A stretch of 64,000 nt of DNA, taken from NCBI RefSeq assembly GCF_000307875.1, contig NZ_AJLS01000132.1:36945-100944 (forward strand). The letters run 5' to 3'. Within the stretch, counting starts at the first letter, position 1. The number at the start of each line of letters is the position of its first letter. The translations under genes and the position numbers were made by a program. The notes beneath the pieces are model-generated. The model was not told the origin of the DNA and did no database searches. It worked only from the letters and a program-made list of their open reading frames with translations. The DNA comes from Neobacillus bataviensis LMG 21833 (GTDB lineage Bacteria; Bacillota; Bacilli; Bacillales; Cytobacillaceae). Shown piece by piece: positions 8,848 through 17,806 of the stretch.

Positions 8848-10047
8848 TTATTCTTTAATAAGTTGATAAAGATTGAATAAATCTTCTTTATAAAGAATTC
8901 TTGGTACAGGATAGAGGGGATTGGCTTCCTTTAACGCTCGTTCAACCATTACTGGAATATCACTATCGACAATACCACTGACCTTTTTAGGAATCTCCAT
9001 TTTTTCGTTGAGCTCCTTAATTGCCTCAATAAATTTTACTGCCTTTTGTTCAACAGTATCAGTTCGTTCGCCAATTCCAACTAATTCAGCTAGCTCGGCT
9101 AAAGGCTTATGAACGGATTCACCGTAATACCCCAGGACATAAGGGAGGATGACCGCATTCGCAAGTCCATGGGGAACAGAATAAAACCCGCCTAAGGTAT
9201 GAGCTATTGCATGGACATACCCGACATATGCACGTGTGAACGCCATCCCGGCCCAATAGGCAGCTTTTTGCATATTCTTACGTGCTTGTATGTTGGTTCC
9301 ATTTGTATAGGACTCATAGAGATTTTCAAAGATTAATTTTACCGAATCTAAACTATTTTTTCTGGTTTCTTTTGTGTTACTTTTGCCAATGTAGGCTTCC
9401 ACGGCATGTGTTAAAGCGTCAATTCCGGTTGCTGCTGTAATATGTTTTGGAAGATTAATTATTAGTAAGGGATCAAGGACAGCGTAATGCGGAATGAGTG
9501 CTGTATCCATTATGGCATATTTTTCGTGAGTCTCGCTATTGGAAACAACCGCGGCTAAAGTTGCTTCACTGCCAGTACCAGCTGTGGTGGGAATAGCGAA
9601 AAGGGGAGGCATCTTTTTAAGCACCTTTAATACACCTTTCATTTGCGGAATACTTCTATTGGGTCTTGCTGCCCGTGCACCTACACCTTTGGCACAATCC
9701 ATTGGCGATCCGCCGCCAAACGCAACAATTCCTTTACAATGGTTAGTGGAATACATTTGAGAGGCTTCCTCAATATTCTCGATTGTTGGGTTTGGGACCG
9801 TTTTGTCGTAAATGAAAAAGTCGATTCCTTCACCTTGTAAGTCATTCAGGAATTCATTCATTATCCCAACTGATACAATTCCTTGGTCGGTGACGATTAA
9901 AACGCTTTCAATTTTATTCTGTTTTATTAGTTTCGGTAATTCTTTTAAACTATTTTCTCCCTCTAACAATTCCGGTTCCCGCCACGGCATGAAGGAAGAA
10001 GCAATTTTCATTACTCCTTGAAAAGACCTGCAATAAACTTTATACAT
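8848..10047 (-). CDS. Iron-containing alcohol dehydrogenase, copy 2, intact
   Basis: A group III alcohol dehydrogenase of 399 residues. The N-terminal NAD-binding domain has GGGSPMDCAKG (about 112) and PTTAGTGSEAT (about 153). The metal-binding C-terminal domain has DALTHAVEAYIG, HAIAHTLGGFY and VPHGLANA, which supply the expected His ligands. ATG 10047 is preceded by GAGGT at 7 nt. A good promoter lies upstream (10145-10173), so this gene probably starts the operon with the aldehyde dehydrogenase. A paralogous remnant lies at 3182-3660. Likely role: reduction or oxidation of a primary alcohol/aldehyde; substrate unknown. Confidence 0.92.
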   Translation of the reverse strand: MYKVYCRSFQGVMKIASSFMPWREPELLEGENSLKELPKLIKQNKIESVLIVTDQGIVSVGIMNEFLNDLQGEGIDFFIYDKTVPNPTIENIEEASQMYSTNHCKGIVAFGGGSPMDCAKGVGARAARPNRSIPQMKGVLKVLKKMPPLFAIPTTAGTGSEATLAAVVSNSETHEKYAIMDTALIPHYAVLDPLLIINLPKHITAATGIDALTHAVEAYIGKSNTKETRKNSLDSVKLIFENLYESYTNGTNIQARKNMQKAAYWAGMAFTRAYVGYVHAIAHTLGGFYSVPHGLANAVILPYVLGYYGESVHKPLAELAELVGIGERTDTVEQKAVKFIEAIKELNEKMEIPKKVSGIVDSDIPVMVERALKEANPLYPVPRILYKEDLFNLYQLIKE

Positions 10048-10144
10048 ACCATTACCTCACTTTCTATGAAAAGTTGAATTTAGCTAACTAGATACCCAAA
10101 AGACCCAAAAAGGGGTGAAAAAAAACAAAATACGTATATTATTT

Positions 10145-10173
10145 ATTTAACGTACTAATTTTAGAATTGTCAA
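10145..10173 (-). promoter_or_regulatory. Sigma-A type promoter of the dehydrogenase operon
   Basis: On the minus strand, TTGACA (10168-10173) and TTAAAT (10145-10150) are separated by exactly 17 bases, about 100 bases upstream of the alcohol dehydrogenase start. The -35 box is a perfect consensus match. Confidence 0.65.
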
Positions 10174-10185
10174 GAATAATATTGC

Positions 10186-10202
10186 GAATATAGTTAATAT
10201 TC
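10186..10202. promoter_or_regulatory. Dyad upstream of the dehydrogenase promoter
   Basis: GAATAT and ATATTC form a perfect 6-bp inverted repeat with a 5-nt spacer, starting 12 bases upstream of the -35 box. The position suits an activator site. The regulator encoded next door (10334-11023) is the natural candidate, but this is inference. The rest of 10048-10333 is AT-rich without genes. Confidence 0.4.
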
Positions 10203-10333
10203 CGAAAACACTAGTTATATTATGTCAAAAATTACGAAAATATGCTTTAGTGATGAAACTCTCGTAAAATAAAAAGTCAACCCATAAATTGAGCTAGCCA
10301 AAGAATAAGAGAAGGGGTGAAAGGAAAACAAAA

Positions 10334-11023
10334 TTATCTTTGCTTAATAAACTCGATTAATAAGTCCAATTCTACTGTATGAAGCTGATTGGCATTATCA
10401 AAAAATTGCTGCACCAATGTGATCATTTCAGGGCTTATTTCGTCACCGACGGACTGGATGATCATTCCGACAACTGCTCCGACAAAAACAGTAAGTTGAA
10501 CTTGGGATTCCTGTGATGCATTCACCAAATTTACCGTTAGGTCTTTAATAGGATTACCAAGGCTATTCAGGAATAATAAAAGGACACAAAGGAAGTAAGC
10601 ACAGAATTCCAGTTTTACCTCGACACTTTTCATTAGCTCCAAGATATTTTGGATTCCCTCCATCAAAGAGAGATTTTGTTGTTGTTCAATGAGAACGTTA
10701 ACTTGGTTAAGAATTATTTCCCATTCATCTGGATTGGAAATTTCTCTTCTCTCTTTTTGGAATAGGAGGTCTGCCATGACTGTAGGGGAAAAGACCACAA
10801 CGGATCTTCCAGTTTCATTTTCGTTAGTAGCATAAGTTCTTTTTAAAAGCCCCTGGCTTTCCAAGGTCTTTAAAACATCATAAGCAGTCCACTTACTAAC
10901 ACCAATCGCCTCAGCCACGTCAGAATAATGAACCGGAAGATTGGTAGACTGATATTGACGATAAATTTGGTCTAAAAATTCCCGTCTTCTTTTCGTTAAG
11001 GAAATCGTAGCAGCCACCACCAT
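10334..11023 (-). CDS. Winged-helix transcriptional regulator, copy 2
   Basis: The paralogue of 3761-4450, also 229 residues. The N-terminal winged helix (residues about 8-75) is almost unchanged between copies, so both probably bind the same DNA. The C-terminal half differs more, for example around residues 105-130, which could mean changed effector sensing or drift. It is encoded in an operon behind DUF2533 copy 2 with abutting TAA-ATG. It lies upstream of, and reads toward, the intact dehydrogenase operon, whose promoter has a dyad. Control of that operon is a reasonable inference but not shown. Confidence 0.75.
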   Translation of the reverse strand: MVVAATISLTKRRREFLDQIYRQYQSTNLPVHYSDVAEAIGVSKWTAYDVLKTLESQGLLKRTYATNENETGRSVVVFSPTVMADLLFQKERREISNPDEWEIILNQVNVLIEQQQNLSLMEGIQNILELMKSVEVKLEFCAYFLCVLLLFLNSLGNPIKDLTVNLVNASQESQVQLTVFVGAVVGMIIQSVGDEISPEMITLVQQFFDNANQLHTVELDLLIEFIKQR

Positions 11024-11287
11024 TTATTGTTGATTTGTTAGTGATTTTACGTATTCTCGAACCATTTCAATTGTAACGTTTTTCCTTGTTGGAACAAATC
11101 GTAAGTTTATTTTATTCATCCTATTTGTTACTTCATTAATTTTATCAGTAGAGAAGGGTAGGCCTTGTTTACATAACTCAACGGCTTCTTCAATGTAGTT
11201 TTCACGTTGTTGGTCAAGTTCCTGAAACACTTGATATGTTTTGTTCTGATTCGCTGCGTGATTGATTAAATCTTTATGTACACTCAT
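11024..11287 (-). CDS. DUF2533 (YpbS-like) small protein, copy 2
   Basis: An 87-residue paralogue of 4451-4714, with about 12 substitutions mostly near the C-terminus (for example FVPTRKNVTIEMVREY). Same start, same length and same abutting junction with the regulator gene. The ribosome site on the minus strand is AGGAGTG. Upstream, about 70 bases of promoter region remain similar to copy 1. The conservation of both copies, while the enzymes of copy 1 decayed, suggests the regulator pair is useful by itself. Confidence 0.75.
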   Translation of the reverse strand: MSVHKDLINHAANQNKTYQVFQELDQQRENYIEEAVELCKQGLPFSTDKINEVTNRMNKINLRFVPTRKNVTIEMVREYVKSLTNQQ

Positions 11288-11491
11288 GATTTCACTCCTA
11301 AAAATAGTTGACTGTATTAATCATACCATATTCAGAAAAGTTAGGATTTCATAAATTTTTTAAATATATAATTAATAGCTTTTTCCCAAAATTCTGGAGC
11401 TGTCGTCTTAAGGAGATGAACAATTCTTTTTATACACAAACCCAGTGCCGCGAGCATAATCTAAATTATTAAATCGAAGGGGCGGTTTCAA

Positions 11492-11713
11492 ATGCCAGCA
11501 ATTATTGGTCCAGTAGAAATTGTTACTGTAACTGGGGAAGGTATACTTAATTTCGGGGATTCTGGGTTTGTAACCCCTAAGATTGTTTCAAAAACATTTG
11601 GTGGGTCAGGAGGATTCAACACAGGCGGATTGGTTGTTTCAAATACAATAGCAAGTGGGACAAATGTTGCAGATACGGAATTAATAGACCAACCAATTGT
11701 AGGGAATAAATAG
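11492..11713 (+). CDS. GerPA/GerPF-family spore germination protein
   Basis: A 73-residue protein matching the GerPA/GerPF family: start MPAIIGPVEIVTVTGEGI, then NFGDSGFVTPK, a Gly-rich GGSGGFNTGG segment, and an end DQPIVGNK. GerP proteins are made in the mother cell and help nutrient germinants pass through the coat. In B. subtilis they are encoded in a six-gene gerP operon; here the gene is alone with its own terminator, so it is an orphan paralogue. AAGGGGCGG is the ribosome site. A second family member is at 56085-56288. Confidence 0.8.
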   Translation: MPAIIGPVEIVTVTGEGILNFGDSGFVTPKIVSKTFGGSGGFNTGGLVVSNTIASGTNVADTELIDQPIVGNK

Positions 11714-11730
11714 ACGAGATTACAGCGCCT

Positions 11731-11772
11731 AAGTAATTGGCAACAACGGGGGATTGTTGTTGCCAATTACTT
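11731..11772 (+). terminator. Terminator after the GerPF-like gene
   Basis: A perfect 17-bp stem (AAGTAATTGGCAACAAC with its complement) and an 8-nt loop, followed by a T-rich stretch (TTTC). It separates the GerPF-like gene from the recombinase promoter. Confidence 0.82.
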
Positions 11773-11780
11773 TCTAAAAA

Positions 11781-11833
11781 TATATAATTACGTAAAATAT
11801 AAATTTGACGTAATTATGTAAGTGGGATAAAAT
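11781..11833 (+). promoter_or_regulatory. Recombinase promoter overlapping an inverted repeat
   Basis: TTGACG (11805-11810), a 17-base spacer and TAAAAT (11828-11833) form a good sigma-A promoter 18 bases before the recombinase start. A 10-bp inverted repeat, ATAATTACGT (11784-11793) and ACGTAATTAT (11808-11817), overlaps the -35 box. With one mismatch the arms extend to 13 bp. This suits an operator, or a recombinase-binding site. Confidence 0.6.
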
Positions 11834-11850
11834 AGAAGTGAGGTGTTATC

Positions 11851-12939
11851 ATGGTAAATCAGGAAAAACAAGCTAATTTTAAAAAGTTGCAGGCCTTACT
11901 CCAGGAATTGCCTTGGTATGTGGATGAATATATCAATCATAAACTACGGAAACTTTCTACGGCATCGCTATTTAACTACTGTCATGATTATAAGATCTTT
12001 TTCAATTGGATGATTACTGAACAGTTATGGAACGGCAGCATTAAGGATATTCCATTAGATCGCTTGGAAAATATGACGGTTTTAGAGGTTGAAAATTTTT
12101 TAAACTATCTTCATTACCAATTAAATAATAAAGAACTTACCGTGAATCGGAAGTTATCTGCCTTAAAATCGCTGTTTAATTATCTGCAAAATATTGCTGA
12201 AACCCCTGATTTAAAGCCGTATATGAATCGGAATGTGATGGCAAAAATTGAATTTAATGAAGTGAAAGATAGCATGGAAACGAAAGCAAATAAAATGGAA
12301 GGCAAAATCCTTCTTGGTGATGAATACGAGAAATTCCGTTTATTTGTAGCTAATGATTTCGGCGAATTGAACAAAGAGAATAAAAAGCTTTTTAACTTTT
12401 ATCAGCTAAATAAAGAACGTGATACAGCGATTGTATCGTTAATACTTGGTTCTGGACTGCGTCTTTCGGAGTTAGTTGGCATTGAGTTAGACGATATTGA
12501 TTTTAGCAAGTATTGTGTCAGAGTGATTAGAAAAGGAAACAAAGAACAATTCGTTTATTTTAGCATGACGGCCATGGCAGATCTGCAAGAATATCTTTCT
12601 ATTAGAAAAACAAAATACCAGGTTGATAAGTCCAATAAAGCATTATTCATTTCCGCTCAAATTGGCCCGAAAGGAAAATCGCGGAGACTTACCGCTAGAT
12701 CTGTAGAGAAACTAATTGAAAAATATGCAACAGCATTTGGCAAACCCTCACTATCCGTACATAAGCTGAGACACTCGTTTGCTACCAGATACCATGCGGA
12801 AATTAATGATGTACCAAAATTACGCCGGCAATTAGGCCATTCCTCGATACAAACGACAATGATTTATACGCATATTAAGAATGACGATCTAAAAATTGCG
12901 GTTGATAAGATGGATATGCCGAAAGAACAAATGGAATAA
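11851..12939 (+). CDS. xerS: Tyrosine recombinase, XerS-type
   Basis: A site-specific recombinase of 362 residues, the length of single-protein XerS enzymes rather than the roughly 300 of XerC/XerD. An N-terminal SAM-like core-binding domain (about 20-115) is followed by the catalytic domain (about 155-350). Catalytic residues are visible: Arg204 in SGLRLSEL, Lys228, His304 and Arg307 in HKLRHSF, His330 in LGHSS, and nucleophile Tyr339 in MIYTHI. XerS resolves chromosome dimers at difSL in streptococci; Bacillus genomes carry annotated homologues beside XerC/D. No integrase-associated phage genes are nearby, so this looks like a housekeeping or regulatory enzyme. Which site it uses here is unknown. 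Confidence 0.85.
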   Translation: MVNQEKQANFKKLQALLQELPWYVDEYINHKLRKLSTASLFNYCHDYKIFFNWMITEQLWNGSIKDIPLDRLENMTVLEVENFLNYLHYQLNNKELTVNRKLSALKSLFNYLQNIAETPDLKPYMNRNVMAKIEFNEVKDSMETKANKMEGKILLGDEYEKFRLFVANDFGELNKENKKLFNFYQLNKERDTAIVSLILGSGLRLSELVGIELDDIDFSKYCVRVIRKGNKEQFVYFSMTAMADLQEYLSIRKTKYQVDKSNKALFISAQIGPKGKSRRLTARSVEKLIEKYATAFGKPSLSVHKLRHSFATRYHAEINDVPKLRRQLGHSSIQTTMIYTHIKNDDLKIAVDKMDMPKEQME

Positions 12940-12946
12940 ATAATCA

Positions 12947-13017
<71 letters not shown>

Positions 13018-13070
13018 TTAATATCGTCTCAATTACTGAGTATACTTAAGAAAATGAGACGGAATAAAAT

Positions 13071-13493
13071 TTAAAGATTTATGTCAATTTTTGAATTAAT
13101 TTTCCTTAAATTCTCACAAAATTCATCCTCGTTTTTTGGTGAAATCAAAATCGTACTCCACTTTCCATATTGTAATTCTAAACGGTTTAATGACAATGCT
13201 GGGCTCGATAACGGATTTCGTGTTTTTCTGATACTAATTATCGTCATAATGTCAATTTTCCAGCGAAACGGCCCTCCGACAATCTTTAATTGTTTCCCAT
13301 TTATTTCATAATACGTTCCAAACCAGCACCAAAGAATAAACGCACAAGTAAAGCCACATACCAAAACCGCGGTGATGACCTCCCCCTTCCCTTCTGGCCC
13401 GCCTGGTAGGAATAGAAAAGAACCAATTAAAAAGGCAATTGCCCCCCACAAGAGGACACCTGTGATTATTCCTTTTTTTGAGTAATATTTCAT
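13071..13493 (-). CDS. Small membrane protein with a bacterial PH-like domain
   Basis: About 140 residues: two transmembrane helices at the N-terminus (about 8-27 and 40-62, joined by the short loop PGGPEGKGE). A soluble C-terminal domain has the bPH-type pattern WFGTYYEINGKQLKIVGGPF, then strand-rich IRKTRNPLSSPALSLNRLEL. Homologues such as YyaB-like proteins have no defined role. I choose ATG 13493 because GGAG lies 9 bases upstream; the longer reading from 13565 has no ribosome site. It is convergent with xerS and follows the ABC exporter operon, separated by a terminator. Confidence 0.7.
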   Translation of the reverse strand: MKYYSKKGIITGVLLWGAIAFLIGSFLFLPGGPEGKGEVITAVLVCGFTCAFILWCWFGTYYEINGKQLKIVGGPFRWKIDIMTIISIRKTRNPLSSPALSLNRLELQYGKWSTILISPKNEDEFCENLRKINSKIDINL

Positions 13494-13576
13494 ATTCATC
13501 ATCTCCAAATACCAAAAAGATAAAAGACTACTATTCCTAATCATATATTTATATACGAACAACATACTTAAATGTT

Positions 13577-13620
13577 ACAAAAAAAGCAATTAGGAGGCTT
13601 TTAAGCCCTCTAATTGCTTT
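13577..13620 (-). terminator. Terminator of the heterodimeric ABC exporter operon
   Basis: On the minus strand, AAAGCAATTAG pairs with CTAATTGCTTT across an imperfect inner stem, followed by a run of T. It starts 4 bases after the exporter stop codon. Confidence 0.85.
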
Positions 13621-13623
13621 CTA

Positions 13624-15498
13624 TTAACCTGCCTGATTAGCAGTAAACTGACTATTATACAAATCTGCATAAAAGCCGTCTTTTTCTAGTAATTCCTCGT
13701 GCGTTCCTTTTTCAATCACTTTTCCATGATTCATTACTAGAATTAGATCTGCGTCACGAATTGTTGATAACCGGTGGGCAATGACGAAACTTGTGCGCCC
13801 TTTCATTAAATGATCCATTGCTTTTTGAATCTGAACTTCGGTACGGGTATCGACGCTGCTTGTTGCTTCATCAAGAATTAAGATGGCTGGATTAGCAAGG
13901 ATCGCCCGTGCAATCGTTAATAATTGCTTTTGACCTTGTGAGATATTGGAGGCTTCTTCATTTAATATCGTGTCATAGCCATCAGGAAGTGTACGAATAA
14001 AGTGATCAGCGTTTGCGGCCTGTGCTGCAGCCACAACTTCTGTTTCTGTAGCACCCTCTTTACCATAAGCAATATTATCACGAATGGTGCTATTGAACAG
14101 CCACGTATCTTGAAGAACCATACCAAACAAACCGCGGAGATGCTCTCTTTTTAGAGCCCGAGTATCAATTCCATCAATAAGGATCTTCCCGGAATTTAGC
14201 TCATAGAAACGCATTAATAAGTTGATGAGTGTGGTTTTACCAGCACCGGTTGGTCCGACAATGGCAACCCGTTGCCCCGGTTTCACCTCAATATTCATAT
14301 CCTCAATTAACGGTTCATTTTCCTTATAACTAAAGGAAACATGTTCAAACGAAACGTCCCCTTTAGGAGCGGTAATTTCCTTAGCCTCAACCGCTTCAGG
14401 TACTTCTTCAGTTTCATCTAAAATTTCAAACACCCGCTCAGCACTTGCGATCGTAGACTGGATGATGTTCGCAATATTAGCAGTTTGGGTTATTGGTTGG
14501 CTAAATTGTCTAGCATATTGAATAAAGGCTTGAATATCCCCTATTTCAATCGCTTTTTTCGTTACCAAAAGGCCGCCCACTACCGATACAAGTACATAAC
14601 CGATATTATTGATAAATGACATTAACGGCATAATCATGCCAGACATAAATTGCGCTTTCCAACCTGATTGATACAGGTCTTCATTGGTTTTTTCAAATTT
14701 TTCGATGGATTGCTGCTCGCGGCCAAATACTTTGATTACTTTATGTCCGGTATACATCTCTTCTACATGGCCATTAAGCTGACCAAGCGATTTTTGCTGC
14801 CCTTTAAAGTAGGTCTGTGATTTTTTAGCAATTTTCATAATCGCCACAAAACTAAGTGGGATTGTCAGGACTACGATCAATGTCATTAAGGGGCTAATCG
14901 AAAGCATCATCACAATAACACCGAGTAATGTAACGATGGAAGTGATCAGCTGGGTTAAGCTTTGCTGCAAGGTGGTACTGATATTATCAACATCATTAAC
15001 CGCCCGGCTAAGAATTTCACCATGGGTCCGTGAATCGAAGTACTTTAATGGAAGCCTGTTAAGCTTCTGTTCTACCTCTTTACGAAGATTATAAACTGTT
15101 TTTTGTGCAACCCCGGCCATAATATATTGTTGAATATAGGCAAATATGGCACTCACGATATAAAGTCCTATTAGCAGAAGAATTATTTGGCCGATATAAT
15201 CAAAATCTATTTTTGCTCCTGGAACTCCCCGTAATTTCGCCATCAAACCTTCAAATAATTTGGTAGTTGCCTTCCCCATTATTTTTGGACTGACAATCGA
15301 AAAAACGGTACTGATAATCGCCGTAATTAACACAGCTATCAACTGTAGTTTATAGGGCTTCAAGTAACCTACTAGCCGCTTCAACGTTCCTTTAAAGTTC
15401 TTTGCCTTCTGGGGAGCCATACCCATGCCCATTGGGCCGAATCCACCGCCCCCTGGTCCTCTTCCCCCGGGCACTTGACGCTTGGAATCGTTACTCAT
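13624..15498 (-). CDS. ABC multidrug exporter half, consensus ATPase site subunit
   Basis: A 624-residue fused permease-ATPase. A Gly/Pro-rich N-terminal extension (residues about 8-30) precedes six helices (about 50-340) and the nucleotide-binding domain. Motifs are canonical: Walker A GPTGAGKTT, signature SQGQKQ, Walker B ILILDEATSSVDT with catalytic Glu, and switch His in VIAHRLSTI. The partner gene (15495-17222) has a degenerate site, so the two should form an asymmetric heterodimer. The layout resembles B. subtilis YfiB/YfiC. The start overlaps the partner's stop by 4 bases. Role: probable drug or lipid export, under the MarR gene upstream. Confidence 0.92.
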   Translation of the reverse strand: MSNDSKRQVPGGRGPGGGGFGPMGMGMAPQKAKNFKGTLKRLVGYLKPYKLQLIAVLITAIISTVFSIVSPKIMGKATTKLFEGLMAKLRGVPGAKIDFDYIGQIILLLIGLYIVSAIFAYIQQYIMAGVAQKTVYNLRKEVEQKLNRLPLKYFDSRTHGEILSRAVNDVDNISTTLQQSLTQLITSIVTLLGVIVMMLSISPLMTLIVVLTIPLSFVAIMKIAKKSQTYFKGQQKSLGQLNGHVEEMYTGHKVIKVFGREQQSIEKFEKTNEDLYQSGWKAQFMSGMIMPLMSFINNIGYVLVSVVGGLLVTKKAIEIGDIQAFIQYARQFSQPITQTANIANIIQSTIASAERVFEILDETEEVPEAVEAKEITAPKGDVSFEHVSFSYKENEPLIEDMNIEVKPGQRVAIVGPTGAGKTTLINLLMRFYELNSGKILIDGIDTRALKREHLRGLFGMVLQDTWLFNSTIRDNIAYGKEGATETEVVAAAQAANADHFIRTLPDGYDTILNEEASNISQGQKQLLTIARAILANPAILILDEATSSVDTRTEVQIQKAMDHLMKGRTSFVIAHRLSTIRDADLILVMNHGKVIEKGTHEELLEKDGFYADLYNSQFTANQAG

Positions 15499-17222
15499 GC
15501 GATTTCCTCCTCTGACAACTGAGACATGACAATTTCACGATAAACTTTACTAGTTTCCATTAACTCCTTGTGTTTTCCAATTCCGGCTATTTCACCATTT
15601 TCTAAAACGATAATTTGATCGGCGTCCATAATCGTACTTACTCGCTGAGCAACAATAAGCATGGTTGCAAAAGCAGTTTCTGCTTTTAATGCAGCACGCA
15701 GCTTGGCATCAGTTTTAAAATCCAGTGCTGAAAAACTATCATCAAAAATATAGATTTCCGGTTTTCTAATTAGAGCTCGAGCAATCGACAAACGCTGTTT
15801 TTGCCCACCGGAAACATTTGTTCCCCCTTGAGCAATAACGGAATGAAATCCATCAGGCATTTCTGAGATAAACTCCGTTGCTTGCGCAATTTCAGCTGCA
15901 TGATCAACTTCTTCATCGGTAGCATCCTCTTTACCATAGCGAATGTTTTCAGAAATCGTGCCGGTAAAAAGAACCGCTTGCTGCGGCACAAAACCTACTT
16001 TTTGACGAAGGCTTTCCTGGGTTATCTCGCGAACATCTATTCCATCAACTAGTACTTTTCCGCTATCTACATCATAAAAGCGCGGTATCAAATTAATCAG
16101 GGTTGATTTACCTGAACCGGTTCCGCCTATAATGGCCGTCACTTCACCTGGGTTCATTTTAAAAGAAATATCCGAAATCGCTGGCATTTCAGCACCGGGA
16201 TAGCTGAAGGTAACATTACTAAATTCCACTTGACCCTTTTGCATCTTTGCAGGGACAGGTGCAGCCGGATCTTGAATATCAGCATTTGTTTCAAATACTT
16301 CGTTAATCCTAACTGCGGAAACCGATGCTCTAGGAATCATCACAAACATCATCGATAACATCACGAATGAGAACATGATTTGCATTGCATATTGGATAAA
16401 TGCCATCATGTCGCCGACTTCCATATGTCCATTACTGATCCGAATGCCGCCAAACCAAACAATTGCCACAGTGGTAAGGTTGAGGACAATCATCATAATC
16501 GGCATCATCGCAGCCATAAGTTTATTTACCTTTATCGCTGTTTGCGTTAGATCCCAGTTTGCTTCATCAAACCGTTTTTTCTCATGGGTCACTCTGTTAA
16601 AGGAACGGATGACGCGAATACCAGTAAGGTTTTCTCTTAATACCCGGTTGAGATTATCGAGCTTTACCTGCATGGCCTTAAATAAAGGCATTCCCTTTCT
16701 CGCAATCACCACAATCGTGATGACTAGAACAGGCAATGACACCGCCAAAACCAAGGTCAACTTTGTATCTTTTGATAAGGCCATAATGATTCCGCCAATA
16801 CACATCATCGGCGCCATCACCATCATCCGGAGCATCATAATGAGTACTTGTTGGACTTGGGTAATATCGTTCGTTGTTCTAGTAATCAATGAGGCTGTTC
16901 CAAGTTTATCGAACTCATGAAGGGAGAAATTCCCGACATGTGAAAAGATCTTGCTTCGCAGTAATTTACCGAAACCGGCTCCTGCCTTTGCTGAATAGAA
17001 GCTGGCAACGATGGAACAAATCATTCCTCCAGCCGCCACAAGCAGCATAAGGCCGCCGATTTTCCAAATATAATTAGTATCACCTGTTACCACGCCCTTA
17101 TCGACAATATCGGCCATTAAGGTGGGTAAATACAGTTCAGCCATTGACTGAAGAAGAACAAGAACCAAAACAAAGTAAATAGGTATTTTAAATGGTTTTA
17201 GAAATCTGAACAATTTTATCAA
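15495..17222 (-). CDS. ABC multidrug exporter half, degenerate ATPase site subunit
   Basis: A 575-residue fused permease-ATPase: six helices in residues about 15-310, then the nucleotide-binding domain. Walker A is GGTGSGKST and the signature is VSGGQKQR. Walker B reads YIFDDSFSALD, with Asp in place of the catalytic Glu, and the switch region reads IVAQRVSTI, with Gln instead of His. These are the expected changes for the non-catalytic site of a heterodimeric exporter. Its own intact signature motif would complete the partner's active site. It lies upstream of the partner gene and about 100 bases downstream of the MarR gene. Confidence 0.93.
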   Translation of the reverse strand: MIKLFRFLKPFKIPIYFVLVLVLLQSMAELYLPTLMADIVDKGVVTGDTNYIWKIGGLMLLVAAGGMICSIVASFYSAKAGAGFGKLLRSKIFSHVGNFSLHEFDKLGTASLITRTTNDITQVQQVLIMMLRMMVMAPMMCIGGIIMALSKDTKLTLVLAVSLPVLVITIVVIARKGMPLFKAMQVKLDNLNRVLRENLTGIRVIRSFNRVTHEKKRFDEANWDLTQTAIKVNKLMAAMMPIMMIVLNLTTVAIVWFGGIRISNGHMEVGDMMAFIQYAMQIMFSFVMLSMMFVMIPRASVSAVRINEVFETNADIQDPAAPVPAKMQKGQVEFSNVTFSYPGAEMPAISDISFKMNPGEVTAIIGGTGSGKSTLINLIPRFYDVDSGKVLVDGIDVREITQESLRQKVGFVPQQAVLFTGTISENIRYGKEDATDEEVDHAAEIAQATEFISEMPDGFHSVIAQGGTNVSGGQKQRLSIARALIRKPEIYIFDDSFSALDFKTDAKLRAALKAETAFATMLIVAQRVSTIMDADQIIVLENGEIAGIGKHKELMETSKVYREIVMSQLSEEEIA

Positions 17223-17322
17223 GGTGCTTCAACTCCGTTTTTTTATTGTTTATGAGCAAACAATACACTACGTTTATGAACTGAATATGAACAGTAATGG
17301 TTCTACTTGCATAATACTTTCT

Positions 17323-17775
17323 TTATTGGTGGCTTTCCTGATTAAAATAATCATGTACTTTCGATAGTAAAACAGCCAACTGTTCACTTTCCTCTACACC
17401 TAAATAATCAATTAATCCTAAAAAGGTTTCGCCAAATGCTTTTCTTGCACTTTGTGTTGCTTCCATCCCTGCTGGAGTCAGCTTAATTTTTACTGCTCTT
17501 CTGTCTTCTTGATCAACCGTCCGTTCGACTAGGCAATCTTTTTCAAGGATATTAACGATTTGTGTAATTGTCGGGGGAGTAACTTCTAGAATCTGACTAA
17601 TTTCAGAAACTTTCATTTCGGTATTTTTGTCATTTGCACAACGTTGGATTGTTGCAAGTACCCTGAATTCACTTGGATTAAAACCGGCAATTTTCTTATT
17701 ATGCCACCCCTTTTTTTTGAATTGCATAAAGGATTGCAAGAGCTTTTGAGCTGTGCCACTTTCAAAATCGGCCAT
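17323..17775 (-). CDS. MarR-family regulator of the exporter operon
   Basis: About 150 residues with the MarR winged helix: helices around SEFRVLATIQRC, recognition helix region LEVTPPTITQIVNILE, and the wing with the conserved Asp-Arg pair VDQEDRRAVKIKLTP. ATG 17775 is chosen because GAGGTG lies 6-7 bases upstream; the GTG at 17784 overlaps that site. It precedes the two ABC genes in the same direction and probably represses all three. An inverted repeat just upstream (17807-17843) is the likely operator. The effector is probably a toxic small molecule exported by the pump (inference). Confidence 0.85.
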   Translation of the reverse strand: MADFESGTAQKLLQSFMQFKKKGWHNKKIAGFNPSEFRVLATIQRCANDKNTEMKVSEISQILEVTPPTITQIVNILEKDCLVERTVDQEDRRAVKIKLTPAGMEATQSARKAFGETFLGLIDYLGVEESEQLAVLLSKVHDYFNQESHQ

Positions 17776-17806
17776 TTTTATCACCTCGATTTCATTTCAC
17801 ATCATA

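Noticed and set aside
11851..12939. xerS as an integrase of a prophage or genomic island
   Set aside because: No phage genes, tRNA target or direct repeats flank it, and its length and sequence fit XerS.
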